The position numbers were made by a program, and so were the translations under genes. Source: Sphingobium scionense (GTDB lineage Bacteria; Pseudomonadota; Alphaproteobacteria; Sphingomonadales; Sphingomonadaceae). From it: a DNA stretch of 64,000 nucleotides. This document shows, one piece after another, positions 39,043 to 50,000 of this stretch. Position 1 is the stretch's first letter. Each line of letters opens with the position of its first letter. The DNA lies in assembly GCF_014197035.1 (NCBI RefSeq), contig NZ_JACIEU010000003.1, positions 62,001 to 126,000 of the forward strand, given 5' to 3'. The notes beneath the pieces are model-generated. The model did not search any database, had not been told where the DNA came from, and saw only the letters and a program-made list of their open reading frames with translations.

Positions 39043-41688
39043 ATGCGCAAGGTAGCAAAATGCGCGAGCCTGTTGGTACTGGCCACCACGGTCGCGTTTC
39101 CGACGATCGCAACCGCCCAGGAAACAGCGGAGCCGCAGCCCGCCCAGGCGGCCGATGGCGCGGTCGCCGATATCGTCGTCACCGGCATTCGCCAGAGCCT
39201 GAGCAAGGGCATCGAGACCAAGCGCCAGGCTGTCACCTTCGTTGACTCGATCGTGGCCGAGGATGTCGGCAAGCTGCCCGACCAGAATATCGCGGAATCG
39301 CTCCAGCGCGTGTCGGGCGTGCAGATCCGCCGCTCGCTCGGCGACGGCACCAGCGTCTCGATCCGCGGCCTGCGCCAGAACCGGACTGAGGTGAATGGCC
39401 GGTCGCTGGTCAGCCCCTTCGGTCGTGGCCCTGGCGTGCCGGCCGACGCCGATTTCAATCCGCTGTCGCTCTATCCCGCCGAGCTGATCAGTCGGCTGGA
39501 GGTGACCAAGCTGCTGTCCGCCGACCAGATTGACGGGTCACTGGGCGGCACGGTCAACATCATCACCCGCAAGCCGCTCGACGCCCCCAACACCATGATC
39601 GCCGGCCGGATCGAGGGCAGCTATGCCGACATGCTCGACCGCAAGGGTGTCAGCGGTTCGCTGCTTTATTCGCGCAATTTCGATGATCGGTTCGGCGTGC
39701 TGGTCAATGTGACCGCATCGGACCGGCCGATCCAGGAAGACAGCTTCAACAGCTTCGCCGGATTCCTGCCGCTGACCGGCGCGTTCGACGCCAATGGCGA
39801 TGGCGTGGCCGACAATGATCCCAATGGCGACGGACTGGCCGGCACCTATATCGCCGACCTGCGCTATCAGCGGCTGCGCGAGCGGCGCAAGCGGCTGGGC
39901 GCCAATGTCGTGCTGCAATGGCGGCCGACCGACGAGCTGGAGCTGTCGCTGGACACCGTCTATGCCGCCGGCAAGGCCAAGCGCCGGCGCAACTGGTTCG
40001 CCGTGGCGCTGACCAGCAATGGCGCGGACTATGTCGATTATAGCTTCTCGCCCAATGAGGTGCTGGTCGCGGGCACGGTCCGCCGGCCGTTGCAGGGTAA
40101 TGACGAGCGGCTGACGATCAGGGATGACTCGCTCTCCAGCGCGCTCAACCTGCGTTATGAGAAGGGGCCGTGGACGATCAAGGCGGAGGGTAGCTATTCG
40201 GACGCCCAGCTCAATTACAACCAGACCTATGTCCGTACCCAGACGCGGGCATCCTATCTGACATCGTTCGATTTCACCGGCGGCGGCGTGCCGCAACTGA
40301 CGCTGCCTTCGGGCGTCGACCTGCTCGATCCGTCGCTCTACAACTATTCCAACTTCTTCGATAACCGCTTTGAATCCAATGCGAAGGAATATGCCGGCCG
40401 GATCGACCTGCGCTATGCGATCGAAAGCGGCGTGCTGGACTCCTTCGAGGTCGGCGGCCGTATCGCCAAGCTCAAGACCGCGCGCAATTCGCTGCTCTCG
40501 CAGCTTACGTCCTCGGTCCGCCTGACCGATCGGGATGCGGCGCTCTATGAGGTCGGCAGCTTCTCCGATCTGCTGGGTGGCAAGGCGCTCTTCGCCCAAT
40601 CCTATCTGGTCGGCAATCCGTTCGGCACTGGCGCGGACTTCGCCTGCGAGGCGATATTGGGCAGCTGCACGCCGCGCGTGCTGGACCCTACCGCCTCCTA
40701 CAAGCTCGATGAGAGCACCAAGGCCGGCTATGTGAAGCTCAATCTGAAGGGCGATCTGGGCAGCATTCCCTTCTCCGGCAATATCGGCCTGCGCTACACC
40801 AGCACCGATCGCGATGCGGTGTCCGCGCTGCGCCGCGTCGATGGGACATTCCAGCCGGTCACCGCATCGCCATCTTATGAGGACTGGTTGCCGAGCGCGG
40901 TGCTGAAGTTCGACCTGACCGATCAACTGGTGGCCCGTGTCGGCGCGGCCAAGGTCGTCGGCCTGCCGGACTCGCAGGATCTGAGCCCCGGCCTGCTGCT
41001 CAACCGCATCGTCTATACCGGGACCGGCGGCAATCCAAACCTCAAGCCCTTCCGCGCGGACCAGTATGACGTGTCGCTGGAATGGTATTTCCGCCAGGGT
41101 TCGGCGCTGACCGTCGGCCTTTTCTACAAGGATATCGGTTCCTTCCTGACCACCCGCTCGACCTTCGAGGATGTGCCGGGCGAGACCCAGCAATTCCTGG
41201 TCACCCGCAAGGTCAATGGCGAGGGCGGCAAGCTCAAGGGCGCGGAAGTGATGCTGCAGTTGCCCTTCAACTTCCTCGACGGCTTTGCCAGTGGCTTCGG
41301 CATCCTGGCCAACTACAGCTATATCGACAGCAGCACGCCGTTCGTGAATGCCCGCACCGGCGCCACCCTGCCGCTGGAAGGGCTGTCCAAGCATAATGCC
41401 AATCTGGTCGGCTATTATGAGAAGGACGGGTTCGGCTTGCGTGTCGCCTATAATTACCGCTCGGGCTATCTCGACAGCGTGACGGCGGGTGGCGAAGGCT
41501 CCTTCTTCAAGCCCTATGAAACGATCGACGCATCGCTCCGCTATGATTTCGGCGCCTTCGGTATCTATGCCGAGGCTGGCAACCTGACCAACGAGAAGCA
41601 GATCCGCTATACCGGAGCGCCCGAAGCGATCGCCCTCTATGCCGAGCAGGGCCGCCGCTTCGCCATCGGCGCCAATTTCAAGTTCTGA
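39043..41688 (+). CDS. TonB-dependent receptor, probable oligosaccharide transporter
   Basis: An 881-residue outer-membrane receptor with signal peptide (about 1-26), TonB-box-like DIVVTGIRQ, plug (EDVGKLPDQNIAESLQRVSGVQI) and C-terminal barrel ending in FKF. This plug sequence is typical of proteobacterial sugar-associated TonB receptors. AGGAGG eight bases upstream selects ATG 39043 over two earlier in-frame starts. Its place in the locus suggests uptake of the oligosaccharide released by the beta-propeller protein and esterase encoded downstream. Confidence 0.92.
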   Translation: MRKVAKCASLLVLATTVAFPTIATAQETAEPQPAQAADGAVADIVVTGIRQSLSKGIETKRQAVTFVDSIVAEDVGKLPDQNIAESLQRVSGVQIRRSLGDGTSVSIRGLRQNRTEVNGRSLVSPFGRGPGVPADADFNPLSLYPAELISRLEVTKLLSADQIDGSLGGTVNIITRKPLDAPNTMIAGRIEGSYADMLDRKGVSGSLLYSRNFDDRFGVLVNVTASDRPIQEDSFNSFAGFLPLTGAFDANGDGVADNDPNGDGLAGTYIADLRYQRLRERRKRLGANVVLQWRPTDELELSLDTVYAAGKAKRRRNWFAVALTSNGADYVDYSFSPNEVLVAGTVRRPLQGNDERLTIRDDSLSSALNLRYEKGPWTIKAEGSYSDAQLNYNQTYVRTQTRASYLTSFDFTGGGVPQLTLPSGVDLLDPSLYNYSNFFDNRFESNAKEYAGRIDLRYAIESGVLDSFEVGGRIAKLKTARNSLLSQLTSSVRLTDRDAALYEVGSFSDLLGGKALFAQSYLVGNPFGTGADFACEAILGSCTPRVLDPTASYKLDESTKAGYVKLNLKGDLGSIPFSGNIGLRYTSTDRDAVSALRRVDGTFQPVTASPSYEDWLPSAVLKFDLTDQLVARVGAAKVVGLPDSQDLSPGLLLNRIVYTGTGGNPNLKPFRADQYDVSLEWYFRQGSALTVGLFYKDIGSFLTTRSTFEDVPGETQQFLVTRKVNGEGGKLKGAEVMLQLPFNFLDGFASGFGILANYSYIDSSTPFVNARTGATLPLEGLSKHNANLVGYYEKDGFGLRVAYNYRSGYLDSVTAGGEGSFFKPYETIDASLRYDFGAFGIYAEAGNLTNEKQIRYTGAPEAIALYAEQGRRFAIGANFKF

Positions 41689-41696
41689 GGACGGGA

Positions 41697-42647
41697 ATGA
41701 ATATGCTGATCGCGGGCGATTGGGGATCGAGCAACATGCGCCTCCACCTGTGCCGGGTGGAGGAAGGGCGGCTGGTCCCGGTCGAGACGGTGCGCGGCAA
41801 GGGCGCCAAGGATGTGGCCGATCATGAAGCTGCCTTCCGCGCGGCGGCAGGCGATTGGATCGATCGCCATGGTCCGATGCCGGTGCTGCTGTCGGGCATG
41901 ATCGGGTCGACCATCGGCTGGCGCGAGGCGGCCTATCTGCCTTGCCCCGCCGGACCGGAGGCGATGGCCGGCGCGCTGCTGCGGTTCGAGGCGGCGGGAT
42001 GCCCGGTTGCGATCGTGCCGGGCCTGTCCTGCCGCAACATCTTCGGCCAGCCCGACGTGATGCGGGGCGAGGAAGTGCAATTGTTCGGCTGGCTGGCCGG
42101 CGTGGCGGATGATGATGCCGACCGGTTGATCTGCCTGCCGGGCACGCATGCCAAATGGGTGCGGACTCGGGGGCGGACGGTGCTGGATTTCGTTACCTCG
42201 ATGCAGGGGGAAATGCGCGAACTGCTGCTCGCCCATGGGCTGCTCGGCCGGTCGCTGGCCAAGCCCTATGATCCGGCCGCGCCGACCGACATCGCCGCCT
42301 TCGATGTTGGTGCCGGGCTGGTGGTCGATGACCCGACCTTGGCGATCGAGCATGGGCTGTTCGCGCTGCGCAGCCGCATCCTGATGGGAGAATTGACCAG
42401 CGAGGCCGCGCCTTCCTTCCTGTCCGGGTTGATGATCGGTGCGGAGGTGCGCGACGCGGTCGCCGCCCATCGGGCGCGGGGCATGGCGGTGGAAACCATC
42501 GTCCTGGTCGGCGCGGAACTGCTGGTCGATCTTTATGGCCGGGTCTGCGACCGGCTGGGAATTGCGACGGAGAAAGCGGCTGGCGATGGCACAGCGCTTG
42601 CCGGCCTGTCGGCTATCGCCGCGCGCATGGAGGCTGCTGCCGCATGA
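41697..42647 (+). CDS. dgoK: 2-dehydro-3-deoxygalactonokinase (DgoK family)
   Basis: A 316-residue sugar-acid kinase: the phosphate motif GDWGSSNMR at the N-terminus, then LLSGMIGSTIGW, LPGTHAKWV and the adenosine motif VLVGAELLVDLYGR. DgoK phosphorylates 2-keto-3-deoxygalactonate at C6. With the dehydratase and DHDPS-family enzyme it fits catabolism of an aldonate or uronate; activity on the gluconate epimer is possible. ATG 41697 has GAGGACGGGA immediately upstream and follows the TonB receptor by eight bases. Confidence 0.9.
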   Translation: MNMLIAGDWGSSNMRLHLCRVEEGRLVPVETVRGKGAKDVADHEAAFRAAAGDWIDRHGPMPVLLSGMIGSTIGWREAAYLPCPAGPEAMAGALLRFEAAGCPVAIVPGLSCRNIFGQPDVMRGEEVQLFGWLAGVADDDADRLICLPGTHAKWVRTRGRTVLDFVTSMQGEMRELLLAHGLLGRSLAKPYDPAAPTDIAAFDVGAGLVVDDPTLAIEHGLFALRSRILMGELTSEAAPSFLSGLMIGAEVRDAVAAHRARGMAVETIVLVGAELLVDLYGRVCDRLGIATEKAAGDGTALAGLSAIAARMEAAAA

Positions 42648-43879
42648 TCGAGGGGAAGGCCCGGAAGATCAGATGGGCGATCCTGGCGATGCTGTTCGCC
42701 TCGACCGTGATCAACTATCTCGACCGGCAGGCGCTTTCGATCCTGGCGACCACGGTGCAGCGCGACCTGCATATGGACGACATCGCCTATGCGCGCGTCG
42801 TCCAGGCTTTCCTGATTGCCTATACCTTCGCCTATCTGATGGCCGGCAGGGTGACCGACTGGCTGGGCACGCGCCTGTCGCTGGCGCTGTTCGTGGGCTG
42901 GTGGTCGCTGGCGAACCTGCTGACCGGCTTCGTCCGGTCGGCAGGGGAGCTGGGCGCGGCGCGCTTCGCGCTGGGGCTCGGGGAAGCCGGCAATTATACC
43001 GCCGGCCCCAAGGCGGTGTCGGAACATTTCCCGCCCAAGGAACGCGGCATTGCGCTTGGCATCTATACGGCCGGCGCGATGATCGGCGCAACGCTGGCGC
43101 CGCCGCTAATCGCCGGCATCGCGCTGCATTTCGGCTGGCGTGCGGCCTTCATTGTCACCGGCGCGACGGGTCTTGTCTGGCTGGTCGTCTGGCTTAACCT
43201 CTACCCGCGGAACGCCCCGGAACCGAAGGAGGAGCAGATCAGCGAAGGCGCGCTGTGGGGGCGCATCCTGCGCGACCGGTCGGTCTGGCTGCTCGCCGGC
43301 GCCCGCGCGGTCGCCGATCCGGTCTGGTATTTCTACCTCTTCTGGTTCCCCAAATATCTGACCGACATCTATGGCCTGACCCTGATCGCGGTCGCTTCCA
43401 TGGCGTGGATCGTCTATCTCGCGGCGGACCTGGGCAGCATCGGCGGCGGTTTCTTCTCAAGTCGCTTGATCGCGCGCGGCGTGGCGCCGGCGACCAGCCG
43501 CATCATCGTGATGGGCGCGGCCGCGTTGGTGGCGCCGCTCGGCGCGATCGCGGCCAGCCATCCGGCCCTGCCGATCCTGTTCGCGCTCGCCTCTGCCGTC
43601 GCCTTTGCCCATCTTCTGTTCCAGATCAACATCAGCACGCTGATCGTCGATCTCTACCCCACCCGTATCGTTGCCACCGTGTTCGGCGTGGTCGCGGCAG
43701 GCAGCGGACTTGGCGGCCTGCTCTCGACCCAACTGGTCGGCCAGCTTGTGGCGGGCGGTGCGTTCGAACGCAGCTTCCTCTTGATGGCGCTGCTCCACCC
43801 GATCGCCTTTCTGCTTGCCTTCCTGGCGCTGCGCAGCGCGCGCCGATCCAACGGGGAAGGCCAACTCGTCCACGCATAA
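42644..43879 (+). CDS. MFS hexuronate transporter (ExuT/ACS family)
   Basis: A 411-residue transporter with 12 predicted membrane helices. The family motif near the start (NYLDRQALSILATTVQRDL) and GLGEAGNYTAGPKAVSEHFPPKERG in helix 4 and the loop after it are typical of the ACS family that includes ExuT and GudP. It should carry a hexuronate or aldonate across the inner membrane. The ATG overlaps the dgoK stop by four bases. Confidence 0.9.
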   Translation: MIEGKARKIRWAILAMLFASTVINYLDRQALSILATTVQRDLHMDDIAYARVVQAFLIAYTFAYLMAGRVTDWLGTRLSLALFVGWWSLANLLTGFVRSAGELGAARFALGLGEAGNYTAGPKAVSEHFPPKERGIALGIYTAGAMIGATLAPPLIAGIALHFGWRAAFIVTGATGLVWLVVWLNLYPRNAPEPKEEQISEGALWGRILRDRSVWLLAGARAVADPVWYFYLFWFPKYLTDIYGLTLIAVASMAWIVYLAADLGSIGGGFFSSRLIARGVAPATSRIIVMGAAALVAPLGAIAASHPALPILFALASAVAFAHLLFQINISTLIVDLYPTRIVATVFGVVAAGSGLGGLLSTQLVGQLVAGGAFERSFLLMALLHPIAFLLAFLALRSARRSNGEGQLVHA

Positions 43880-43898
43880 CAACAAGTGGGAGAGGAAG

Positions 43899-45320
43899 AT
43901 GAAGCGTTTCTATGGACTGGCAGGGGGGATTGCCCTTGCCGGAACGGCGTCGGCCGCGCTGCTGCTGAGCGATGCAACTACCACGGGCGGCACTAGCGGA
44001 GCTACGAGCGCTATTGCCAACTGGGTCAGTCTCGGCAGCCCTTTACAGGCCACGGCGGAAGAGCCGATGGCGGCGGCGCTCGCCGCCAGCATCAGCGTCG
44101 AACGGGTGCCGCGCGACGCGGACTCCTCCAACCAGGCGGCCTGGTGGGTGCCGATCGCGCTGGCGCCCGATGGCACCCTCTATGTCGCCTTTGACAGCCC
44201 GCCCGCGTCCGGCGCGGCCGGCAGCCATGAGGTCAAGATCGGCAAGCGCGACACGAGCGGTGCCTGGACCTTCGCGGTGCTGCGCAATCCGGATGGCACG
44301 GTCTGGACCGAGGCGGACGATATCGGCCACAAGCAGCCGACCATCGCGGTCGACGGCGCGGGCGTGCTGCATGTCTGGGCCGACATGCACAATCTGCCGG
44401 ACGGCATGCGCTATTTCCGCGCCGACGCGCCCGGCGGCATGAGCTTCACCCGCCAGACCGATATTCCCGCCACCGGCCTCTACACCTATCCGGTCGCCAA
44501 GCGGGCACCCAATGGCGACGTCTATCTGATGATCCGCAGCTATGATGCGGCGACCTATGATGGCGAGGGCGAACTGTATCGCTGGACCATGGCGGGCAGC
44601 AGCGGCAGTTGGAACCATGTCGGCACCTTCGCGGCGGCCAATGACGCAGTCGTCTATCCCGACGACATGAGCTTCGGCAGCGACGGCAGCGTCCATCTGC
44701 TGTGGGAATGGGCCAAATCGCTGCCCCGGTCGCTGCGCCATTATGGCAGCTATCTGCGCTATTCGCCGACCGGTGGCGGCTGGAGCTATGCCGATGGCAC
44801 GGCGGCGACGCTTCCGGTCGGCCTTGCCAATGCCAAGCTCTTCTTCCTGCCGCTTCAGTCGGGCGAGGTCTTCACCACCAACCAGACGCTCAAGGGGTTG
44901 CAGAGCGCCAAGCTGGCGCTCGACGATTATAACCAGCCAACCATCGCCTATCGCTATCGTCCGACCGACGGCAGCGGGGACGCCAATTTCGACGTCTGGC
45001 GCGTGCGCTGGAGCGGCACCGGCTGGACCAGCCGGGAAAAAATCTATGCGGCCAGCAACAACGTGCCCGCAGCGCTGGGCATATCGCGCACGGCGGCGCA
45101 GGTCCGGGTCTATTTCGCCACCACCGGCGAAGGGCTGCGCCAGGGGCTCAAGACATCGACGGCGTCGGGCTGGACGATCACCGACCTCGCGCCCGGCAAG
45201 GCGATAACCCGGCTTGCCACGGTGCCGCTCTCGGCCGACACCGACATCATCTATGGCGCCGCGCCGACCGATGTGAACAGCACCACAGGCAGCGTCTATC
45301 TGACGCAGGTCACGAACTGA
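43899..45320 (+). CDS. secreted BNR-type beta-propeller protein, candidate PL24/PL25-like lyase
   Basis: A 473-residue exported protein. After a signal peptide, BNR_4-type repeats (NQAAWWVPIALAPDGTLYVAF, HKQPTIAVDGAGVLHVWAD) form a seven-bladed propeller of the kind used by ulvan lyases PL24/PL25. His144 and His164 (20 apart) and Tyr197 and Arg213 (16 apart) match the spacing I recall for the PL25 catalytic residues. A uronate-cleaving lyase would fit the ExuT-like transporter and keto-deoxy-acid enzymes. AGAGGA just upstream selects ATG 43899. Confidence 0.7.
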   Translation: MKRFYGLAGGIALAGTASAALLLSDATTTGGTSGATSAIANWVSLGSPLQATAEEPMAAALAASISVERVPRDADSSNQAAWWVPIALAPDGTLYVAFDSPPASGAAGSHEVKIGKRDTSGAWTFAVLRNPDGTVWTEADDIGHKQPTIAVDGAGVLHVWADMHNLPDGMRYFRADAPGGMSFTRQTDIPATGLYTYPVAKRAPNGDVYLMIRSYDAATYDGEGELYRWTMAGSSGSWNHVGTFAAANDAVVYPDDMSFGSDGSVHLLWEWAKSLPRSLRHYGSYLRYSPTGGGWSYADGTAATLPVGLANAKLFFLPLQSGEVFTTNQTLKGLQSAKLALDDYNQPTIAYRYRPTDGSGDANFDVWRVRWSGTGWTSREKIYAASNNVPAALGISRTAAQVRVYFATTGEGLRQGLKTSTASGWTITDLAPGKAITRLATVPLSADTDIIYGAAPTDVNSTTGSVYLTQVTN

Positions 45321-45332
45321 AAGGGAGACGGG

Positions 45333-46289
45333 ATGATCGGCAGTCGACGCGAATTTCTGGCAGCGGTGGCAAGTTCACCGCTGTTCGGCCGCTTTTCCGC
45401 GGCCACGGACGAGCCGACGCAGATCATCCCGCTCTGGCCCGACGGCGTGCCGGGCGGCACGATACCTGCCATCACCGAAGCCGTGGACGACCAGATCGAT
45501 ACGCTGGGTTATCGATACCGTGTCGGCATCCATGTGACGCGGCCGACCCTGTCCTGGTTCGCGGCGGCCAAGCCCACGGGCGCGGCGGTGCTGATAATCC
45601 CGGGCGGCGGCTATTCGCGGGTCGGCATCGATCGGGAAGGCTATGAATGCGCGCGCTGGATGGCGGACATGGGCATCCATGCCTTCGTCCTGCGCTATCG
45701 CCTGCCGGCCGACCGATGGGCGGCGGGCGCCGATGTCGCGCTGCAGGACGCGCAGCGGGCGATGCGGTTGATCCGCGCCGGGCGCAGCGGCGGCTGGACC
45801 GTCGATCCGCAGCGGGTGCTGGTGCTGGGCGGGTCCGCCGGCGGCCATCTGGCCGGCAGCCTGTGTATGCGGCCCAATGACCGCACCTATCCGATGGCGG
45901 AAAGCGCCGATCATCTGTCGGCCCGGCCGGACGGGGCGATCCTGCTCTATCCGGTGGTGACGATGGCCGGCGCGACCAATGGCGGCAGTCGAAGGTCGCT
46001 GATCGGCGACAATCCAAGCGAAGCGCAGATGGCCGCCTATTCGCTGGACAAGATCGTGCCGTCGACCACGCCGCCTATGATCCTGTTCCATTCGGTCCAT
46101 GACCGCACCGTCCCGGTCGATCAGTCGCTGACCCTGTTCGGCGCGGTGCGCGCGGCGCAGGGGGCGATCGACATGCATCTGTTCGACGAGGGTAGCCATG
46201 GCGTCGGCCTGCGTGGCGACCCGGCCCAGCCTTTTGCCGACTGGCCGACGATCGCGCGCAAATGGCAGATTCGCAACGGGCTGGTCTGA
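45333..46289 (+). CDS. Tat-exported alpha/beta hydrolase (acetylxylan esterase-like)
   Basis: A 318-residue alpha/beta hydrolase. The N-terminus SRREFLAA is a twin-arginine motif, so it should be exported folded. The oxyanion motif is GGGYS (91-95), the nucleophile Ser168 is in GGSAGG, and the Asp and His are in HDRTVPV and DEGSHGVGL. It probably removes acetyl or similar esters from the polysaccharide substrate. It lies 12 bases past the propeller gene. Confidence 0.87.
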   Translation: MIGSRREFLAAVASSPLFGRFSAATDEPTQIIPLWPDGVPGGTIPAITEAVDDQIDTLGYRYRVGIHVTRPTLSWFAAAKPTGAAVLIIPGGGYSRVGIDREGYECARWMADMGIHAFVLRYRLPADRWAAGADVALQDAQRAMRLIRAGRSGGWTVDPQRVLVLGGSAGGHLAGSLCMRPNDRTYPMAESADHLSARPDGAILLYPVVTMAGATNGGSRRSLIGDNPSEAQMAAYSLDKIVPSTTPPMILFHSVHDRTVPVDQSLTLFGAVRAAQGAIDMHLFDEGSHGVGLRGDPAQPFADWPTIARKWQIRNGLV

Positions 46290-46463
46290 GCGGCAAGAGA
46301 GCGGGTGGCGGCCGCCAAAAGGCATGGGGAAAAATATTTTCCGTCATGTGCATGGTTTCAGGGAACTTATAGTGCGGACAGGCTTTCCCTGCGCGTTGTC
46401 CGAGAGGACGTTGGGGGTCATTTCACCGCTCCGTTGTGAGTGGCGCAGGGCGCCGGTGCGGAG

Positions 46464-46847
46464 ATGGGTGTGAATCTGGCTGAAGCTGCCGACGGAGCGC
46501 AAATTCTGATTGTCGAGGATGAGTTCCTGATCAGGATGCTGGCCGCTGACGTTGCGATGGACCAGGGCTATGGCGTGCTGGAGGCCGGCAGCAGCGAAGA
46601 GGCCGTGGCGATCCTGGAACGCGATCCGAATATTGATCTGGTCTTCACCGACATCGATATGCCTGGCGCATGTGACGGGTTGGCACTGGCCCGGCTGATC
46701 AAGCGATCCTGGCCCGCCATCCGGGTGGTCGTCACATCAGGCAAGGTCATACCGCCCGACAGCGAAATAGCGGAGGATATTGTCTTTGTCCCAAAGCCTT
46801 ATCGGCCGCAGGAACTCGCCAATATTTTCGTCGAAGCGCTCCTATGA
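46464..46847 (+). CDS. single-domain response regulator
   Basis: A receiver-only protein of about 127 residues: acidic pocket VEDEF, phosphoacceptor Asp in VFTDIDMPG, Thr/Ser in VVTSGK and Lys in VPKPY. No output domain. The start may be ATG 46464 or GTG 46470; GGAG is six bases before GTG 46470, which is the better-spaced option. It lies upstream of the hybrid kinase block on the same strand, separated by about 165 bases, and may be a phosphoacceptor in a relay with those kinases. Confidence 0.85.
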   Translation: MGVNLAEAADGAQILIVEDEFLIRMLAADVAMDQGYGVLEAGSSEEAVAILERDPNIDLVFTDIDMPGACDGLALARLIKRSWPAIRVVVTSGKVIPPDSEIAEDIVFVPKPYRPQELANIFVEALL

Positions 46848-46934
46848 CCGCCACCCATCCGCGTTTTCGCCATGGCGGCGGGAACGCTCCGGTTTTTCTC
46901 ACTGATCCAGATCAGAATGGCAGCAGTGGGGCTT

Positions 46935-46948
46935 GCACTTGCAAGTGC
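46935..46948. promoter_or_regulatory. perfect 14-bp palindrome upstream of the hybrid kinase operon
   Basis: GCACTTGCAAGTGC within GGGGCTT...CCCC flanks, about 65 bases before the first likely start of the kinase gene. A dimeric regulator site is possible; no family match is recognised. Confidence 0.4.
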
Positions 46949-47013
46949 CCCGTCGATAGTCGAGCAATGACCCCAATGGGCCTTTGCCCGCATCTTCAGG
47001 AAAGACCATAGCC

Positions 47014-50000
47014 TTGAACGCCAATTTCGGACGCGGTGGCCGTCTATGGTCCATCGCAGGCCTGTCGCTCGGCCTGCTCTTTTTCGTCGTCAGCGGCATG
47101 ACAGCCTATTGGAACATAGAGACGCTGCGCGCCAGCAACGAGTCCATCCGCCACACCCATGCGGTGCTGATCGCGCTCGATGACCTGCTGTCGGCGACAC
47201 AGGACGTGGAAACCGGGCAACGGGGCTATCTGCTGACCGGGGCTGACAGCTATCTGGAACCCTATAATAGTGCGACGAAGGCGGTCGCCGATCGGTACAA
47301 GACAGTCAGCGAGTTGACCCGCGACAATCCGACGCAGCAGGCCAATCTCGTGCCGCTGCACCGCCATCTCGACGCCAAGCTGGCCGAATTGCGGGAAACC
47401 ATTGGCCTGCGCCGGACGCAGGGATTTCAGGCCGCGCTCGATGTCGTGACGACCGATCGCGGCAAGATGGAGATGGACGCCATCCGTGCGCAACTCGATG
47501 CGATGGCGCAGGAGGAATTGCGGCTGCGCCAGATCCGTATCGAGGACATGAATGCTGCGTCCAGCACGGCGATAAGCAGCGGTATCGTATCGGCACTGCT
47601 CGGCGCGGCGCTGACCATCGCCATCTTCATCATGCTGCGGCGTGCCAATCGGGCGCGGACGCGACAGGTCTGGCTCCAGGCCGGGCAGGTCGGCCTGTCC
47701 GACGCGATGCGTGGCGACAAGTCGGTGGAGGATCTGTCCGACGCGATCCTGCGCTTCCTGTCCGAATATCTCGGCGCGCGCGGCGGTGCCCTGTTCAAGG
47801 GGGAGCGCGGACTGTTCCACCGGACGGCAACCCTGGGCGTGCCGATGGACGCTGATGTACCGACCAGCTTCGGCCTCAAGGAAGGCCTGTTGGGGCAGGT
47901 CGCGGCGGAGGGGCGTTCGCTGCTGCTAAACGACATACCCGACGGCTATCTTACCGTCGGTTCTGCTCTGGGGCGCGACAAGCCCCGGCATCTGATCATC
48001 GTTCCAGCCAAGGCCGACGAGGTGGTGAACGCCGTTCTGGAACTGGGCTTTTTCGACCGGGTCGACGGCCAGATGCTGGAACTGCTCGACGAAGCATCGG
48101 CTGCCATTGGCGTCGCGCTTCGTTCGGCGCGCTTCCGCGCCCAGTTGCAGGATGCTCTGGAGGAAACCCAGCGGCAGGCGGGCGAGCTTCAGGCGCAGAG
48201 CGAGGAGCTGCGCGTTTCCAACGAGGAACTGGAAGAGCAGGGACGGGCGCTCAAGGAGACGCAGGTCCGGCTCGAACAGCAGCAGGTCGAGCTGGAGCAA
48301 ACCAACAGCCAGCTGGAAGAACAGGCGCAGGCGCTGGAAACCCAGCGCGACGAACTGGAGCGGGCAGGTTCCTCCTTGGTCGTGAAGGCGCGCGAACTGG
48401 AGCAGGCGAGCCAGTATAAGTCCGACTTCCTCGCCAACATGTCGCATGAACTGCGCACGCCGCTCAATTCGCTGCTGATCCTTTCAAAGCTGCTGGGTGA
48501 TAATCCGGAGGGTACGCTGTCGCCCGATCAGGTCAAATATGCGCGGACGATCGAATCGTCCGGCAACGACCTGCTGACCCTGATCAACGATATTCTGGAC
48601 CTGTCAAAGATCGAGGCCGGACATGTCGAGATCCAGCCGGAAACATTGTCTGTGCAACGGCTGATCGGCGACATCCGCCAATTGTTCCAGCCGGTTGCCG
48701 ACGAACGCGGGCTGGCGTTCGATATTGCCGTGGCCGACGATTTGCCGGGCATGTTCGAGACGGACAGGCTGCGGCTGGAGCAGATCCTCAAGAATCTGCT
48801 GTCCAATGCGTTCAAGTTCACCGAGCGCGGCCGTGTCCGTTTCACCCTGTCGCGCGTCGATGCCGATCATCTGGCGCTGGAGGTCGCGGACACCGGCATC
48901 GGCATTTCGGCGGAGCAGCAGGAAAGCATCTTTGCCGCTTTCCATCAGGCTGACGGCACGATCAGCCGACGCTATGGCGGCACCGGCCTTGGCCTGTCCA
49001 TCTCGCGCGAACTGGCGCGTCTGCTCGGTGGCCGGATCGGGCTGAAGAGCGAACCGGGTAGGGGCAGCCAGTTCACGCTGATCCTGCCGCTGGCCTATGC
49101 CGGGGCTGCCACGGCGCCGCGCGAACGCGTGGAACAGTCCGTGCCGCAAATGAGCGCGGTGGTGCCAGTGGCGAACGAAGGTGGTGCAGTGACGAGCGAC
49201 TGGTCGATCGAGGATGACCGCGATGCGCTGTCGGACGGACGGCGCCTGCTGCTGGTGATCGAGGATGACCAGACCTTCGCGTCGATCGTGTGCGACCTCT
49301 CGCGTGAAATGGGCTTCCAGTGCGTTGTGGCCGGCACGGCTGAGGAGGCGATCCATCTCGCCCGCACCTTCAAGCCCAGCGCGGTCGTGCTCGATCTGGG
49401 GTTGCCCGACCAGTCGGGACTGACCGTGCTCGATCGCCTCAAGCATGACGACGATATGCGGCATATCCCGATCCACGTCATTTCCGCGTCGGACCATAGC
49501 CAGACCGCCCTGTCGCTCGGTGCGATCGGCTATCTGGTAAAGCCGGTGCGGCGCGATCAACTGGCGGACGTGCTGGCGGGGCTGCAGGCGAAGCTCGCGA
49601 CACGAATGCGGCGGGTGCTGATCGTCGAGGATGATCCGGTGCAGCGTGACGCCGTCAGCAGGCTGTTGCGTTCGGGCGAGGTGGAGACGGTCGGCGTCGG
49701 CACCGCGGCCGAATGTCTGGAGCAACTGCGCCAGCAAACCTATGACTGCATGGTTCTGGATCTGTCGCTGCCCGATGCGTCGGGCTACAGCCTGCTGGAA
49801 ACGCTGAGCCAGGACAGCCAGCACGGCTTCCCGCCGGTGATCGTCTATACGGGGCACGACCTGACCGCCGATGACGAGCAGCGCCTGCGTCGCTATTCCA
49901 GCTCGATCATCATCAAGGGCGCGAAGTCGCCCGAGCGCCTGCTCGACGAGGTATCGCTGTTCCTGCACCAGATCGTGTCGGAACTGCCGGTGGAACAGCG

